Shown: piece by piece, positions 1-11,159 of the stretch
Numbering within the stretch: the first letter of the stretch is position 1
Layout of the letters: each line of letters starts with the position of its first letter
Source of the DNA: Stereum hirsutum FP-91666 SS1
Taxonomy: Eukaryota; Basidiomycota; Agaricomycetes; Russulales; Stereaceae
Reading direction: 5' to 3'
DNA length: 64,000 nt
NCBI RefSeq assembly: GCF_000264905.1
Contig: NW_006763133.1
Location: 1,746,329 to 1,810,328, forward strand
Notes under the pieces: model-generated
Database searches by the model: none
What the model was told of the DNA's origin: nothing
What the model saw: only the letters and a program-made list of their open reading frames with translations
Made by a program: the position numbers and the translations under genes

Positions 1-99
1 TGATGATACCTAACTGGACGATACAATTCGTCCGCCTGTGTAAAACCATGACTATGACGAACGCAGAGGATTAGTAAATCGTGTCAACGCAGAAGGCGA

Positions 100-847
100 C
101 TACTCAAAAAGCTTACTCTTCATCCATACCGCACTGCGCAGAACTGCGTAGTACAAAACCCTCCCCAATATCGCCGGCCTTACACACCTCGGGACCTCGT
201 AATAATGCTGTATCATCTCCCTCAACTCAGTCCTACAGAACACGTGTTTCAGCCGTCGGTCGTCCTGCGTCTCCTTCAATTGTCGGGTCTCGAGAGCGAT
301 GTTGACGAGGAAGCGGGCCCAAACGAGGGTACAGGGGTTGTTCGCTTGTTGGCAAAGCATGTTGCGGATATCAGGGGTGAAGTATTGTTCGGGAAGATCT
401 CGAGCTAGGCGAGATAGACGGCGGAAAATGCGGATTGTCGGCAGGAAGTTTTTGACGATTCTGTCAGGGAAAGAGAAAGTGGAGTGTCAGACAGAGCAAG
501 GTGATAGACTGTGATAGGATAGAACACAGAAAGAAGTGAGAGCTCTCTCACCTAGTTTCTGGGTCGACAAAGGTATTGCCTCCTGCATGAAACAACATAT
601 TGATCGTGCAAGCTCGAATCTTCTGTGATACATGCAGAAGTACAAGTAACGCATCCCAGTCGTCTTCCAGGTGTGGCCGAAGGATGAGGTCGGAGAAGTA
701 AGAGCCTAACAAGGTGCCCATAATGTTGTAGATGAGTTCTGCAGGCAGATGCTGGGCGATTGACATAGTAGGTCGCGGTTCCACAGACGATGAGGCGTGA
801 TCGTCGCTGGATATGTGGTTATGGGTCAAAGAGGATATCATCCTCAC
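100..847 (-). CDS. F-box-like hypothetical protein, two exons
   Basis: Exons 847-552 and 460-100 join in phase (AG plus A gives Arg) across an intron with donor GTGAG and acceptor CTGACAG. The first exon holds an F-box-like start (HLPAELIYNIMGTLLG) and the second a leucine/arginine-rich helical region (NFLPTIRIFRRLSRLARDL). The stop is TAG at 100-102. The start could be the first ATG near 847 or the ATG just before SIAQHLPAE near 766; the second places the F-box-like segment at the N-terminus, as is usual. Small proteins of this kind are abundant in Agaricomycetes and their partners are unknown. A role as a substrate adaptor for SCF ubiquitin ligase is inferred only from the N-terminal motif. 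Confidence 0.6.
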
Positions 848-1935
848 GGGTCGTATTGAGTGTGTTACTAAGCCGCAAAGCAGAAGAATGTCGTTCCAAA
901 GTCAGTAAAATATAATGTAGATCTGTTGAATGTTGAATACTATATGAAGTGCGGGCACTTACGAGGTGCTCAAGTTCGGAAACTAGAGAAATCAGGTGTA
1001 GGGGTCAAAAATGCGCAAGAAAGGCGAAGGCTCTCACGGCGAGGAGGACGGGGTTGTATTGATATCATCTTCATGAACTATGTTAGGGCATGGATGACTG
1101 ACCACCCACCTCCCAGCGGGAATGCATCTTTGAGTTTGCTGACGGATTGCTGATAGTCGCTTTGAGTGCTGTGACCGGCACCAATTCTAACGCCGTTCCG
1201 TTCGCGCGTGCATTGGTCAGGACAGATGACGCGTTGTCTTTTTTGAGTACGCGCCTAGGCGACGTGATCATTCACAACGATCACGGGATACAGTTGCAAG
1301 GACGCGCTACAGATTTGACGGTTTCTTGACGTGGTCTTTCTGGTTACGACGTGCGCTCTCTACGGACACAGTGAAAAGAGGATCGCTTCAAATCAAAGTT
1401 TTTTCAATTGAAGAAATGGATGGGCACCGCTCAATTATGAACAACGGTCTCATGACAGAACAGCGGCCGCAAGCCCACTTCGTTCAACGGTGTTTGAAGT
1501 GGCACCTGCAGCAACTGTGGCATGTACAAGAAAAAGGCCTCGAATGTCGGAAAAGAAGGCCTGCTTGTTGCGCACAAACTAAGAATCGAACATGAGATCA
1601 TCGTCCTACAGATAATTTTGCATGGCCGTTACAAATGCCTTGTTTTACTTGCCTTCACCGGTTAAGGTCGTGGTATAAGTACAGCCGGCTTGATCCTGGT
1701 AAACTAGAGAACATATCTTCTCAGACAAAAAGATAGCACGCTGCGTGACATTGACTCTCTTTTGCGAGCCCTTCAGGTTCACGGCTGGTCCATGAGGTAG
1801 CTGATAGCCTGACGGTATTCGGGCATGCTGTTTAGGGCAACCCCGAGTGTCGAAAAGCCGGGCATAGTACATTTGTCTGGGACTCGCATAACTTCAGTGA
1901 GCATCTATAAAGCTTGCGAAAACAATCACCACAGA
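848..1935. other. Gene-poor stretch with one possible coding remnant
   Basis: No convincing gene. On the plus strand about 1115-1329 there is an open frame after a possible acceptor (CCTCCCAG) that reads like protein (FADGLLIVALSAVTGTNS, then TRLGDVIIHNDHGIQL). It has no recognisable family, no clear start and no partner exon. The remainder is AT/GC-mixed with short random frames. Confidence 0.3.
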
Positions 1936-2286
1936 TGAGGAGCAATTAGGACCGCAAGATACCGTAGGATAAGCAGATACAGATCAACTTCAGCATCAAG
2001 GCAAGCTTCGTCACCGCCCGAACTCAAGTTTAAGCATGATTTGCTCATGCCATGAATCCTCGAGAACCACGACGAACAGAGAGTGTACAATGAAGTCGTA
2101 TTTGAAGACCGTGAAAAGCTTGTCATAGTGTTGTCTTCTTTTGTGCGCTCACCCGAAGAGGAGAGAAAGGATGAGTCCGAGGCCGTCATTCGGCATGAGT
2201 TTGAGACTCGGAAGCGCAGTGACAGACTGAGAGGGCTAGCTGATGCCCTCGTTGAGCTGGATTCTGAGCTTTGCAATACGATATGA
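1936..2286 (+). pseudogene. Decayed coding fragment, unknown family
   Basis: One plus-strand frame is open apart from a single TGA just before the codons for ILENHDEQ (about 2057). It translates to charged, helix-like protein (EAVIRHEFETRKRSDRLRG, then LADALVELDSEL). The composition looks coding, while the antisense frame is the serine-rich shadow expected of it. There is no start codon or good acceptor upstream, and the frame stops at 2284-2286. I read it as a fragment of a broken gene. A short unannotated exon of a larger gene cannot be excluded. Confidence 0.3.
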
Positions 2287-3894
2287 GTACTTGTTGAGCG
2301 ACGATGCTGTATCGGGCAGCAAGGCAGACTATGACTGTCTCGCGTCGCGAAGTACTGACGGAGGTATGAGAGCCCAAAGCATGGGCAGATGCTAAAACCT
2401 CTTGAAAAGTAAGATGCAATGACGACGCTCCCAGTCTGAGAAAACGAAGCACCGAATCTGCGCAAGCCATGCTTCATCGTGAAACACGAAAGTCTGGTCA
2501 TTGAGCATCTAGACACAATAAATGCATATACGCAGACAGGTCTACATCTACTTGTTCTCGAGGAGTCTTGGCTATAGCATTACCTCGAAATGCGTTCAAG
2601 AAAACGCTCACCTTTGAATCAATAAACTCCATAACAGCTGTGTGACTGACATTAAAGCGTCATAACCATGCTGTCCTGGCCAACCGAACCCTCTAAGAAG
2701 GGTTGGAGCTGCGGAGACTGCGACTCCTTGCGGCGTTTAAAAATCATTTTGGAATGCAGTAGCCATACTAATCGCAGTAAGTGGCAGTAACGAAGTCGCC
2801 GACAGTGTTCAGGTTGACACAGCCAATAGTCCGAGAGCCACCGAGGAGTCGAAGGCGAGCGTCAAATGGGCGTCAGGAGCACAACAACTTGTTGCAGCGC
2901 GACCAGAGGGTGGTCGAGCCAGGTCCCGGTTCCCTCGCCGCCGGAATCAAGGTGCTTCGCGGGTTGACGCAACTTGTCCCATCAACTTGGTCATCCCAAA
3001 GTCATTTAGTTCCCGCCACTCACCTATAAGATTCTGTCACACATATCCTAGCTGATCGTACCCCGTCTAAGAATGGTACTGGATGACTTCCCGTCGCATT
3101 TGGACGGAAGCCTAAAGCCAGAGCGGAGAACGAAATACGATAGCTTTAGGGCTTGGGAAAAGTCGTAAACCGTCGCGCGGGGTTGTGACGACGCTTCACC
3201 TCGTCGCAGCGCGCTCGGATCAAGCGGGAAGTGAATGCGGCAGAGGTGTGTGCACGCGAAAAGCGTTCGGAGTCCAAAATATTTGGTCTGCGACGCGATT
3301 TTGGGTTGTGTAGGGGGGTCCCCACCCCTTTCCAGGCGTTGCATCTAGGACGAGGTCACGTCGACCCGATAGAACGGTTTGCCATCAGCCGAACCTCGGC
3401 AGCGTCGTTTGGGCTGAGTATTTGGTCTACGCAGCGTCCCAGACGGCCACGGGAAGTCATCCACTGATACTTGTATCACCTCCATGCCCTAAACAGCGTA
3501 TTTACACAGCATATGCTCATCAAGTACTTGTTACAAGTATCGATACACTTCGGACTCTACGCAATCGAGTTAGGATGGAATTCGTACGGACGTCAGAAAA
3601 GAAGTGAAAGGCCATAATCGCTCAAACATGCTCTACTCCGAGTGAAACCAAATAATTATAGCACACAAGCGAAGGTGAAAGATAGGCAAATGTCAATGTG
3701 GAACTAGCGCGAGACCGAACGAAGACAGAAGAAAACTGTGGTCCCAGTAGAAATCAGTCCCAGGGGGGAAATCCAGAAGGTAAGAGCAGAATCATAGCGT
3801 CACACGTGTAAACAGATAAAAGTAAATTGAGGAAGATTCGGAATTGGTGTGAAGTGAAGAGGGTGAAGAGAAAGAAGGAGGAAGAGCACAGCAA
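2287..3894. other. Intergenic DNA without supported gene
   Basis: Only short overlapping frames are present. Two imperfect copies of a sequence containing TATTTGGTCT and a CGCAGCG/CGACGCG tail lie near 3275-3300 and 3415-3435. Purine-rich DNA follows from 3660 to 3890, downstream of the SCAP gene. Confidence 0.4.
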
Positions 3895-6800
3895 TCAAGA
3901 AAGCTCCCTCAACCTGCTCGTCAACCTGGCCGAAAGATTACGGTCGAGATGCTTCGACGGCGCCACGCCTAGCACACCCACCGTGTTCCCGAACCCAGCA
4001 AGACAATACATGTAACCTCCGGCGAAGGCACTCACCCTCGTAAACGGCAGTCGAGGAATGGCCACTGTTGCGACTCCACTCCAACCGAACCGATCTGAGG
4101 AGACAGATGAGCGTCGGCTGGACACCGTCGAGGGCGGCGAACGTCGGCTCAGCCCTATCTCCCGCCGATCCCGTCCCAGTGAGCTTTGTAGCCCGGCTAG
4201 CAGGGAAGCGCTAAACTTCGAGGTTGAGGGATCGAACGTCCACACCTCCCACCGCTCCAATGCACTCGCACTGAGTCCACTCGCATAGTCCTGCCGGAAA
4301 TTCATCTTCCCCGTACCACCAGTATTATTTTCCCTAGACGATCTTGATCTTCGCCGCACACCCAGTATCCGATCATCGACTACATCCCAACGCCCTCTCT
4401 CGAATGTCCGAGTCGCCACCCTCACAACCACCATATTCCTCCAGTGTGCCGACGAAGGACAAGGACCACCACCGCTTCCGCCCGATAGCAGCATACCACC
4501 GCCCGGCGACGGCATATCCATCGGCCCCAGCACTGGCAGCTCATGCTCCTCCACGTCCAAAGTGATAGGAAGCGTATCCAGACCCCTCTTGAGTATATCC
4601 TTGTCCGGCGCTCGCCGTGAAAGTATGCCGTGTCCTGATATCGGATATGCAAGCCCTCCGTTCGCTTTCCCGTCTGAGAGGGAAGAGTGTCTCGATCTTG
4701 AGGGCGTCCCCTTCGCGGACGCGAAACTCGCCGTCCGTGACCGTCTGCCAAGACTGGCACTCCACGACGAATTTTGCAATGGAGGTTGATTGTGCGTGCA
4801 CGAGCATTTTCTCGCGTCCGTGGCTGTGTAGATGCGATAGAAGAGCACGGTATGGCCGACCGAGAGTGAAAGGGAGAAGCTGTCCACAGGTAGTTCGCCA
4901 CAGTGTGGGCACGTCTTCTGGTAAATCGGACACAATCGAATGTGGTTGATCTGGCCAAAGATATCGTCGAGCATGGCAATGCACTCGCATGTAGTCGCGT
5001 CCCAAAGTGTGACAACCCCGGCCTGGGTGGCGGCAGCCAGAATAACCTGTCGTCCGCCACAAATGTCGATGCAGCTGGCGAACACTTGAACAACCGGGTC
5101 GGAGGGATTCCCTGGTTTTAGGCGGCAGTTTGTAGGTAGTAATGGATCGCCCATGGTGATTTCGGCCAATTCAAGTGCTCCATCCTCCATCGCGAACGCG
5201 GCCAATAAACGATCCGTACTTGAGAGCGGCATGAGCGCTATTGTCGAGACCAAGCCGCCAGACCACGAGGGGCTGATAATCTGAGGACTCGACGGTGCGC
5301 TGGTATCCCATCTCACCACAATCCCATTTGCGTATGAGGCCACGATGGTGGCGGGCGTCTCTGGCGGGAGTAGAGAGCCCATACGTCCCGGCGTGATAAC
5401 TCCAGAAGGCATCGTGTTGAGGAAATGCAGATCGACAATGGAGGAAGACGTATTCTGCAGTACGAGATGCGGAAGTGTGCGTCTAACAGTACCGGAGTCC
5501 AGCGCCCATAGAGCTATAACGCCGGCACCGGTTCCCACTGCGCAGAACGTTCCAAAATCGTTCACCGCGAGAGCGGTAATGGCCGATTCGGCGGATGAGG
5601 TGCTGGCACTCTTGAGGAGAACGTCGGAGGCGTCGATGGTGGTGTGAGTTGGGCAGTCCTTCGACCACAGGACGACTTCATTCTCCAGACCGACTGACGC
5701 AATGAGGCGACCGTCCCTGCTTCCGGCGAGTAGCTCGACGTCTGAGGACATCGCCCTAGGAAGAGTGGCGAAGGAAATTAAATCATCGAGTGAGCTGTCC
5801 GCTGCTTTCTGTTGAGCGCTCGGCTCCGCACGATGTCGTTGAGCCTCAAGACGGTCGGTGTCTTTCAGCAGGTAGAGCAAAAGGGTGTATAATAATAACA
5901 CCGTGAGCGTGATGGGCAGAACCACTATTCGGAGTAACCAAACCAAGGTACGGATGATGCGAGATTGTTGGAATTGAGAGCGGTAGGTGAAAGACGGTCG
6001 AGATTGGTTCGGTGGCGCTGAAGTCATGTCGGGAGGGAAGAGCATAATTATCGAGGGTGATTCGATCCGTAGGTGAAGGAGGGGGTCGTCGGCCTGGTTG
6101 AGGGTATGCCAAACCTGCCAACTCGGTGTTTGTCTCTGCTCGAGCGCGCTGATCGCGCTTTTATTGCGCATGCTGATTGCATTACGGGTTAATGGCGTCC
6201 GTAGATCCTCTGCAGGCTGACCTGCAGGATATGTCGCGAAATAAAGTATGCCCGTTGTAGCGAGCAGCTGAGGTGCAAGAAAGTTAGCGAAAATTCGGAA
6301 TCTCCAGAGATTGTACCATACCATCACCAAGCTGACATTCTTCGTCGCACGACCATGTACCAGTGACATCCAAAGAGAAGATGTCAAGCGGTCCCATCTC
6401 GATTCGTGTCGCGTTTTGGGTTGCTTCGGAGGAGGATCTGTCTTCAACCCAGTGCTTATACTGGTATTCTGCTGTAGAAGCTCCTCGAGCTCTAATCGCT
6501 GCAGGTCAATGGACACGACGGTGACAAACAATGTATGGACCAGGAACCAGTGTGCCACCAAAACGACGACGGCGAAGGCGCAGAACTGACGGATGGTTCC
6601 CTGGGAGAAAAAGGCGATGACGCCGAGGATGATGTTGTAAGTCAAGACCTTGAGTGTGTTTGAGGTTCCCGCTCGGCTAAGACCCTCGGCCACACGCTCT
6701 TTGACGGGTAAGGTGACCGGTGTCGCCACAACGGCCTCGACCTATAGATAGATGCATCAACATTCGCCCGACCGACACGAAGATAGTCCATCTGACTGAC

Positions 6801-8099
6801 GAGCCTAAACATATTTTCCGTCCCCACGAATATGATGACGAGGGGGAATATCTCCCTATAGGACATACTTAGATTGACTGGAGGGTTCAGGGAAGTGACG
6901 TGCTTACCAAGGAACCATCGTTATCCGGAAACCAGCCAAAGCACAGACACTGAGACTCGTTACGGTACTCGCTCCGAGTTCCACAAGACCCGTAAATACC
7001 AGTCCAGGACCACTATGAACCGGTAGGCCCAGGCGCATGGACAAACTGAACAAGATGAAAAAGACAAAGTACGCGGTGTATAAAAAGCCCGAGAGCACCG
7101 TCAGCCGAGGAAACGATGACAAACGAGTCTTGTACTGCTCAAATTAAAGGATTATTAGGATATTAAGGCCTGGGTCATTCAGACGAAGGGAGCCTACCTC
7201 GAGTGCGATCAGCTTCGGCCCTGACTTTTCAATGATCGGCTCGCCGTGATCCTTTGCTACGTCTCGTAGTAAGCGTCCCCAACGGTCGTGGCCTGAGTGG
7301 TCAAGGCAGTTTGTCTCGGGGAAGAAATAGGTCAGAACCAAGAACATAGCAAAATCAAGCTTGTTCGCCGGATATTCGCGTATTTCTCGTCCTGCGGTCA
7401 CCATGTGGGGAGATACCGACAATCCAGCAATAGAGACGTTCTTGGAAAGGCCGAGGGTGTCGAGGATGTCAAAGTCCGCTAACACCTTCTTCTCGTTGTG
7501 TTGCCAGAACTGTAAAGGACTGATGACAAGACATTGGCCGTCTGGGCGAAGTAGACAGGGGATTCGTTGAGAGGCGAGCTCTTTGGATATGCGTTGTTCT
7601 AGAGCAAGAGTAGATAGGAGGGTCTGATGGTTAAGCGCTCCCGTTTCATCTGTCGTGCCATGGCCGTGGATAAGGACGTGTTCTACGCGTATGGTCTGCT
7701 CCATGCCGCAGCGAGCACGGGCCACAGAGTCTTCACGAACGTAGATGTTGTCCTGGCCCGTCCAGACGTCTCGTATGTCGCGTTGGGCATAGTATGTGGA
7801 TAGAGCTTCGGGAGACAAAAACGGGTCAAGAATTTGGGAGGAGAATTGGGCGAGGAATCGTGGTTGTGATGAAGAGTATATGGCGAGTGCAGGATATAAC
7901 AGGGACGTGATGACAATGGCTGAGATGAGGAGCAGCCGTATTTGATGTGTGGCGCAGTGGCTTCAGGCCAGATACAATTGTCAGCCGAAAGGTCAAGAAC
8001 GATAGCTGAACTGGCGTACATTCCCAACCGACGAAAGAACCTATGCCCGTAAGTACGCATGCGCCCCATCACAGGATTTCCGATTGTTTGCAAGACCAT
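3895..8099 (-). CDS. SCAP: SREBP cleavage-activating protein (SCAP)
   Basis: SCAP is an ER/Golgi membrane protein that binds the transcription factor SREBP, senses sterols and escorts SREBP to the Golgi for cleavage. Exons 8099-8020, 7960-7198, 7134-6908, 6855-6801 and 6741-3895 close at 1323 residues with every phase matching. A first membrane helix (LLLISAIVITSLLYPALAIY) follows a basic start, then comes a luminal loop. Residues about 280-460 form the sterol-sensing domain, with FPLVIIFVGTENMFRLVEAV and VKERVAEGL as family signatures. More helices and a C-terminal WD-repeat region (from about residue 710) follow, with a basic Ser-rich insertion. The last exon is 2847 nt. The gene is divergent from PDX1. 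SREBP itself is not in the window. Confidence 0.9.
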
Positions 8100-8616
8100 G
8101 GCGGGAAATACTGATGCGTAGCCCAAGTAGTGGGTTCAGAGACTGCAGATAGGGGTGTGGGTATTGCAAGAGTCACGATGATAGCCTATTGTGGGAGTAT
8201 TGACGCGCGTAAACATGGACCTACAACTGAAATGAACCTCCTGGATTTTGTATCAGTCTTTGTTGGGGCAAGAAGGTTAACAAGTTATGGGGCGTACAAT
8301 GCATACAGGATGCCCGTCGTCAGAGACAATGATGAAGACGTGAAGCAAGCGCGCAAGAGGAGGCACAAAGACAGCAGGAGGCTTTACGAGAAAGTGGACA
8401 CGGTCACGGAGCCGATCGCGACCGCAGGACGGCCGGCATGGCGGATCCTCAATTCAATATTATTTCTCGCGTGGCAGCCTCCGAGACGTCAGCACTTCCG
8501 TTCCCGGCCGAAGTTCACTGGTGCGGCCGCATCCTCCGGCGTCCGACCAAACCTGACAGCAGTGGCGAAGACGCTCACCGCTACTACTCGTGCTCTCCTC
8601 CTTCTCTCCATCTCTC

Positions 8617-9863
8617 ATGTCAATCGTCTCTTCCCCCATTAGAACAGTCGCGAGGCTGTCGAGAGTCTCGAAGAGCAGATGTAGGTTCCCAATACGAACT
8701 TCCCAAGTCTTGTGGCCTCGTACTGATATTATACCTATTTTGCTGTATTTTGGAACGAAGGTCTTCACTCGTCTGCTCCTCGTTTGGCCATCACCAACCT
8801 TGAGATGCCGGCCATGTCTCCCACCATGAACGAAGGTGGCATCTCGTCTTGGAAAAAGAAGGAGGGAGATTCATTTATTGCTGGAGACGTCCTGCTCGAA
8901 ATCGTGTGTTTGTCCAGCGCCTCGAAGAATGACTTATCATTGATCCCATGTCGTCTACAGGAGACCGACAAGGCCACCATTGACGTCGAAGCTCCAGATG
9001 ATGGTATTCTGGGCAAAATTATCGCACGTATCTCAATATGAAACCACAACTGTACGTATACTGACGCCTCATCCATTCAAAGGTCCAAGACGGCGCGAAG
9101 AACATTCCTGTCGGTCAAGTCATCGCAATACTCGCGGAGGAAGGAGATGACATCTCGAATCTTCAAGCACCCGAACCGAAGCAGGCTTCTCAACCACCCA
9201 AGCAGGAAGCTGCATCACCGCCGTCTACTCCCCAACCCAAGCAGGACCCGGAGCCCCGTACAACGCCTACCCCAGGATCCTCGACCTCGACACATAAGCA
9301 CATTCAACACTCTCGACCATTGTTCCCGTCTGTCGCTCGTTTGCTTCAGGAGAATGATGTAGCGGACATTGAGGCGATCAAAGGCACCGGTGTTCGGGGC
9401 ATGTTGACCAAGGGGGACGTGCTCGCGTACCTTGGCAAGGCATCCGGTCCTACTGGCACGTTTAAGCAGAATACCCAGACGCTTCCTGAACTCAAGCAAG
9501 CACCTAAGAAGGTTGAGGAGCAGAAGGTATGTTTTCGCGTGCTCCTATGGACCTGCTTCGCATCTCTTACCTTGCTTGAATCGCAGCCTTTGGATGGCGC
9601 AGCTATTCGCCGTCTGATCGTCGGAAACATGACACAGTCTGCTGCTAAGGCAAAAGCAGCTGCCGGTGAGTGTTCTTGTATTGTGTATGTCCTTACTCGC
9701 TTCAACGGTATCCTCCATTCTCGCAGCTCCCAAGTTGGTTGCAGACTTCGATTCCGTCATCTCCGATTACCTCCCATCTACTCCGTCGAGCCCCTCTCGT
9801 GCACCTATACCACCACCTCAACCCAAGGCCACCTCCTCAGACTTCCTAGATGGCTTGGTCTAG
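8617..9863 (+). CDS. PDX1: Pyruvate dehydrogenase complex protein X (E3-binding protein)
   Basis: This is the mitochondrial structural subunit that anchors dihydrolipoamide dehydrogenase (E3) in the pyruvate dehydrogenase complex. Exons 8617-8680, 8761-8903, 8961-9023, 9083-9526, 9587-9665 and 9727-9863 total 930 nt, giving 309 residues. The N-terminus is an Arg/Ser-rich presequence ending [11 protein letters not shown]. The lipoyl domain follows ([20 protein letters not shown], with lipoyl lysine in ETDKATIDV), then a Pro/Gln linker and a peripheral-subunit-binding domain ([12 protein letters not shown], then [19 protein letters not shown]). The E2 acyltransferase domain is absent, as in fungal PDX1. 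Intron 3 must be read as GC-AG (GCACGT...AAAG) to keep frame, because no GT donor there fits. Confidence 0.9.
9024..9082 (+). other. Probable GC-AG intron in PDX1
   Basis: The conserved lipoyl-domain reading (GKII followed by [11 protein letters not shown]) is restored only by splicing from GC at 9024 to AG at 9082. The nearby GT at 9027 would give the wrong phase with the only acceptor in reach. Confidence 0.6.
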
Positions 9864-10126
9864 AGAGACCGGCTTGCTCTCTTTCACCTTTGGATATATT
9901 GATTATCTATACTCGGGCTTGCGGGTAATAGACATGATTGTCTGGACAAACATAGACGCTCGCGGCGCAAGGTCAATATATACATCATAAATTGAACGGG
10001 ACAGAAGTTTGAAGATCGACCACTGCGGCTCAAGACGTGGATACATGGGCGGATGGTAAAGCGCCCAAGGTCAAACGGTAAGCCAGGCGTTAGCTGACCC
10101 GGGCGGTGGATAGAAGACGATGCACA

Positions 10127-10710
10127 TCATCGCAAGGTCAATATGTTCATACCAATTTCCGTCCAGTCTGCCAAGGGTAATACTGTCAGCCACTTTACGA
10201 GGACTACAGCACTCTCTTGAGTCAGACTGGGAGAAATGGGGCTTACCTTGCTCTTGCTGACACCCAAAACAGCGCCTGCTTGAGCGTCCGAGAGCTCTGC
10301 AGCGACGATGGGCGTCTGGCCATTATACTCTGCGTGTTTCAGGTTCAATGAGTCCGACAACGTACGATATCTCGCTAGAATAATGACGCCACGCATCTGT
10401 AGGAGTAATCTTTGCATTACTACCACAGAAGGAACGCCTTGTCCATCTTCATCTAATGACAAATGACCACAAATACCATCAGTCCAGATTGTACCTCCTC
10501 GCAAAGTTGATTACACCCACCGGAATACACATAATCTGCACTTCGTACTTCTTCGGCGTCCATGTCAACGCTGTTTTTATTGCATCTCCGAATTCTTGGT
10601 CGATACATTGTCATGACCTTAGCTTTCGCTCCCGTTCCAAGTTTAGTGTGCGGTTTCTTAACTAGTGGGGCTGATGTGGAGGAAGCAGCTTCCAGTTTTT
10701 TGGGAGCCAC
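10127..10710 (-). CDS. Small hypothetical protein, model uncertain
   Basis: Unrecognised. Exon 1 (10710 to about 10521) starts ATG with a Lys/Ala-rich segment (APLVKKPHTKLGTGAKAKV) and runs into MTMYRPRIRRCNKNSVDMDA. It joins by donor GTGGGT and acceptor TCATTAG to an exon starting DEDGQGVPSVVVMQRLLLQ. A helix-turn-helix-like stretch follows (AAELSDAQAGAVLGVSKSK) and ends at a GTAAGC donor. The last exon is ambiguous: three acceptors give different C-termini, all ending within 10127-10190. A 36-nt intron (GTACGT...GCAG) inside the second exon is also possible. DNA binding is a guess from the helix pattern only. Confidence 0.4.
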
Positions 10711-11159
10711 CGCAACATAGTTCGTGTCTGCGTCACCATCATCATCCCCGTCGCGCTCCCCTTACGAGACCGCGGCCAGACGGTGAATAAGTCTGAGATC
10801 AAGGCTCAGTCACTGACAGAGAAATGCGGTTCGAGGCTATAACTTTCGCTTCTGAGTGAATGCTAAAGTACCTTGCATCAGTAGTTGTGTTTTAGAGAAC
10901 GCCGTTGTACACAAAGAATTTGCGACACGCTGATCACCGTAGTGTGACATCCAGTCGCGTCGACGCGTCGCGTAACGCCACTGTCGCGTCGTCACATCGC
11001 GCACGTTACTCCTCGGACCGCGCCTTGCCGTCTGATGCGCGTCAGAGATCTGATTATCGGGCGTCTCTCCATTCTTGACCACTCCGCTGCCTCAACGCTC
11101 CAACTCTCCTCGACTCATCCTCATTGCACTCCATCCACGACCACCACGGACACAGCAGC
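10711..11159. promoter_or_regulatory. Intergenic, GC-rich palindromic region upstream of the PI-PLC-like gene
   Basis: There is no gene here. At 10951-10972 the DNA is almost only CG/TC steps and contains a 12-bp perfect palindrome built on GTCGAC and, beside it, an ACGCGT core at 10963-10968. ACGCGT is the MluI cell-cycle box bound by MBF in ascomycete yeasts. Function here is untested, and single ACGCGT sites are expected by chance in this GC content. Confidence 0.3.

Noticed and set aside
1926..2516. Minus-strand frame of 196 codons
   Set aside because: Serine-rich composition typical of the antisense of a coding frame; the plus strand reads better.
8130..8642. Plus-strand frame of 170 codons upstream of PDX1
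   Set aside because: No motif, overlaps the PDX1 leader and the SCAP promoter, and its composition is random; the PDX1 start at 8617 with its presequence explains the region.
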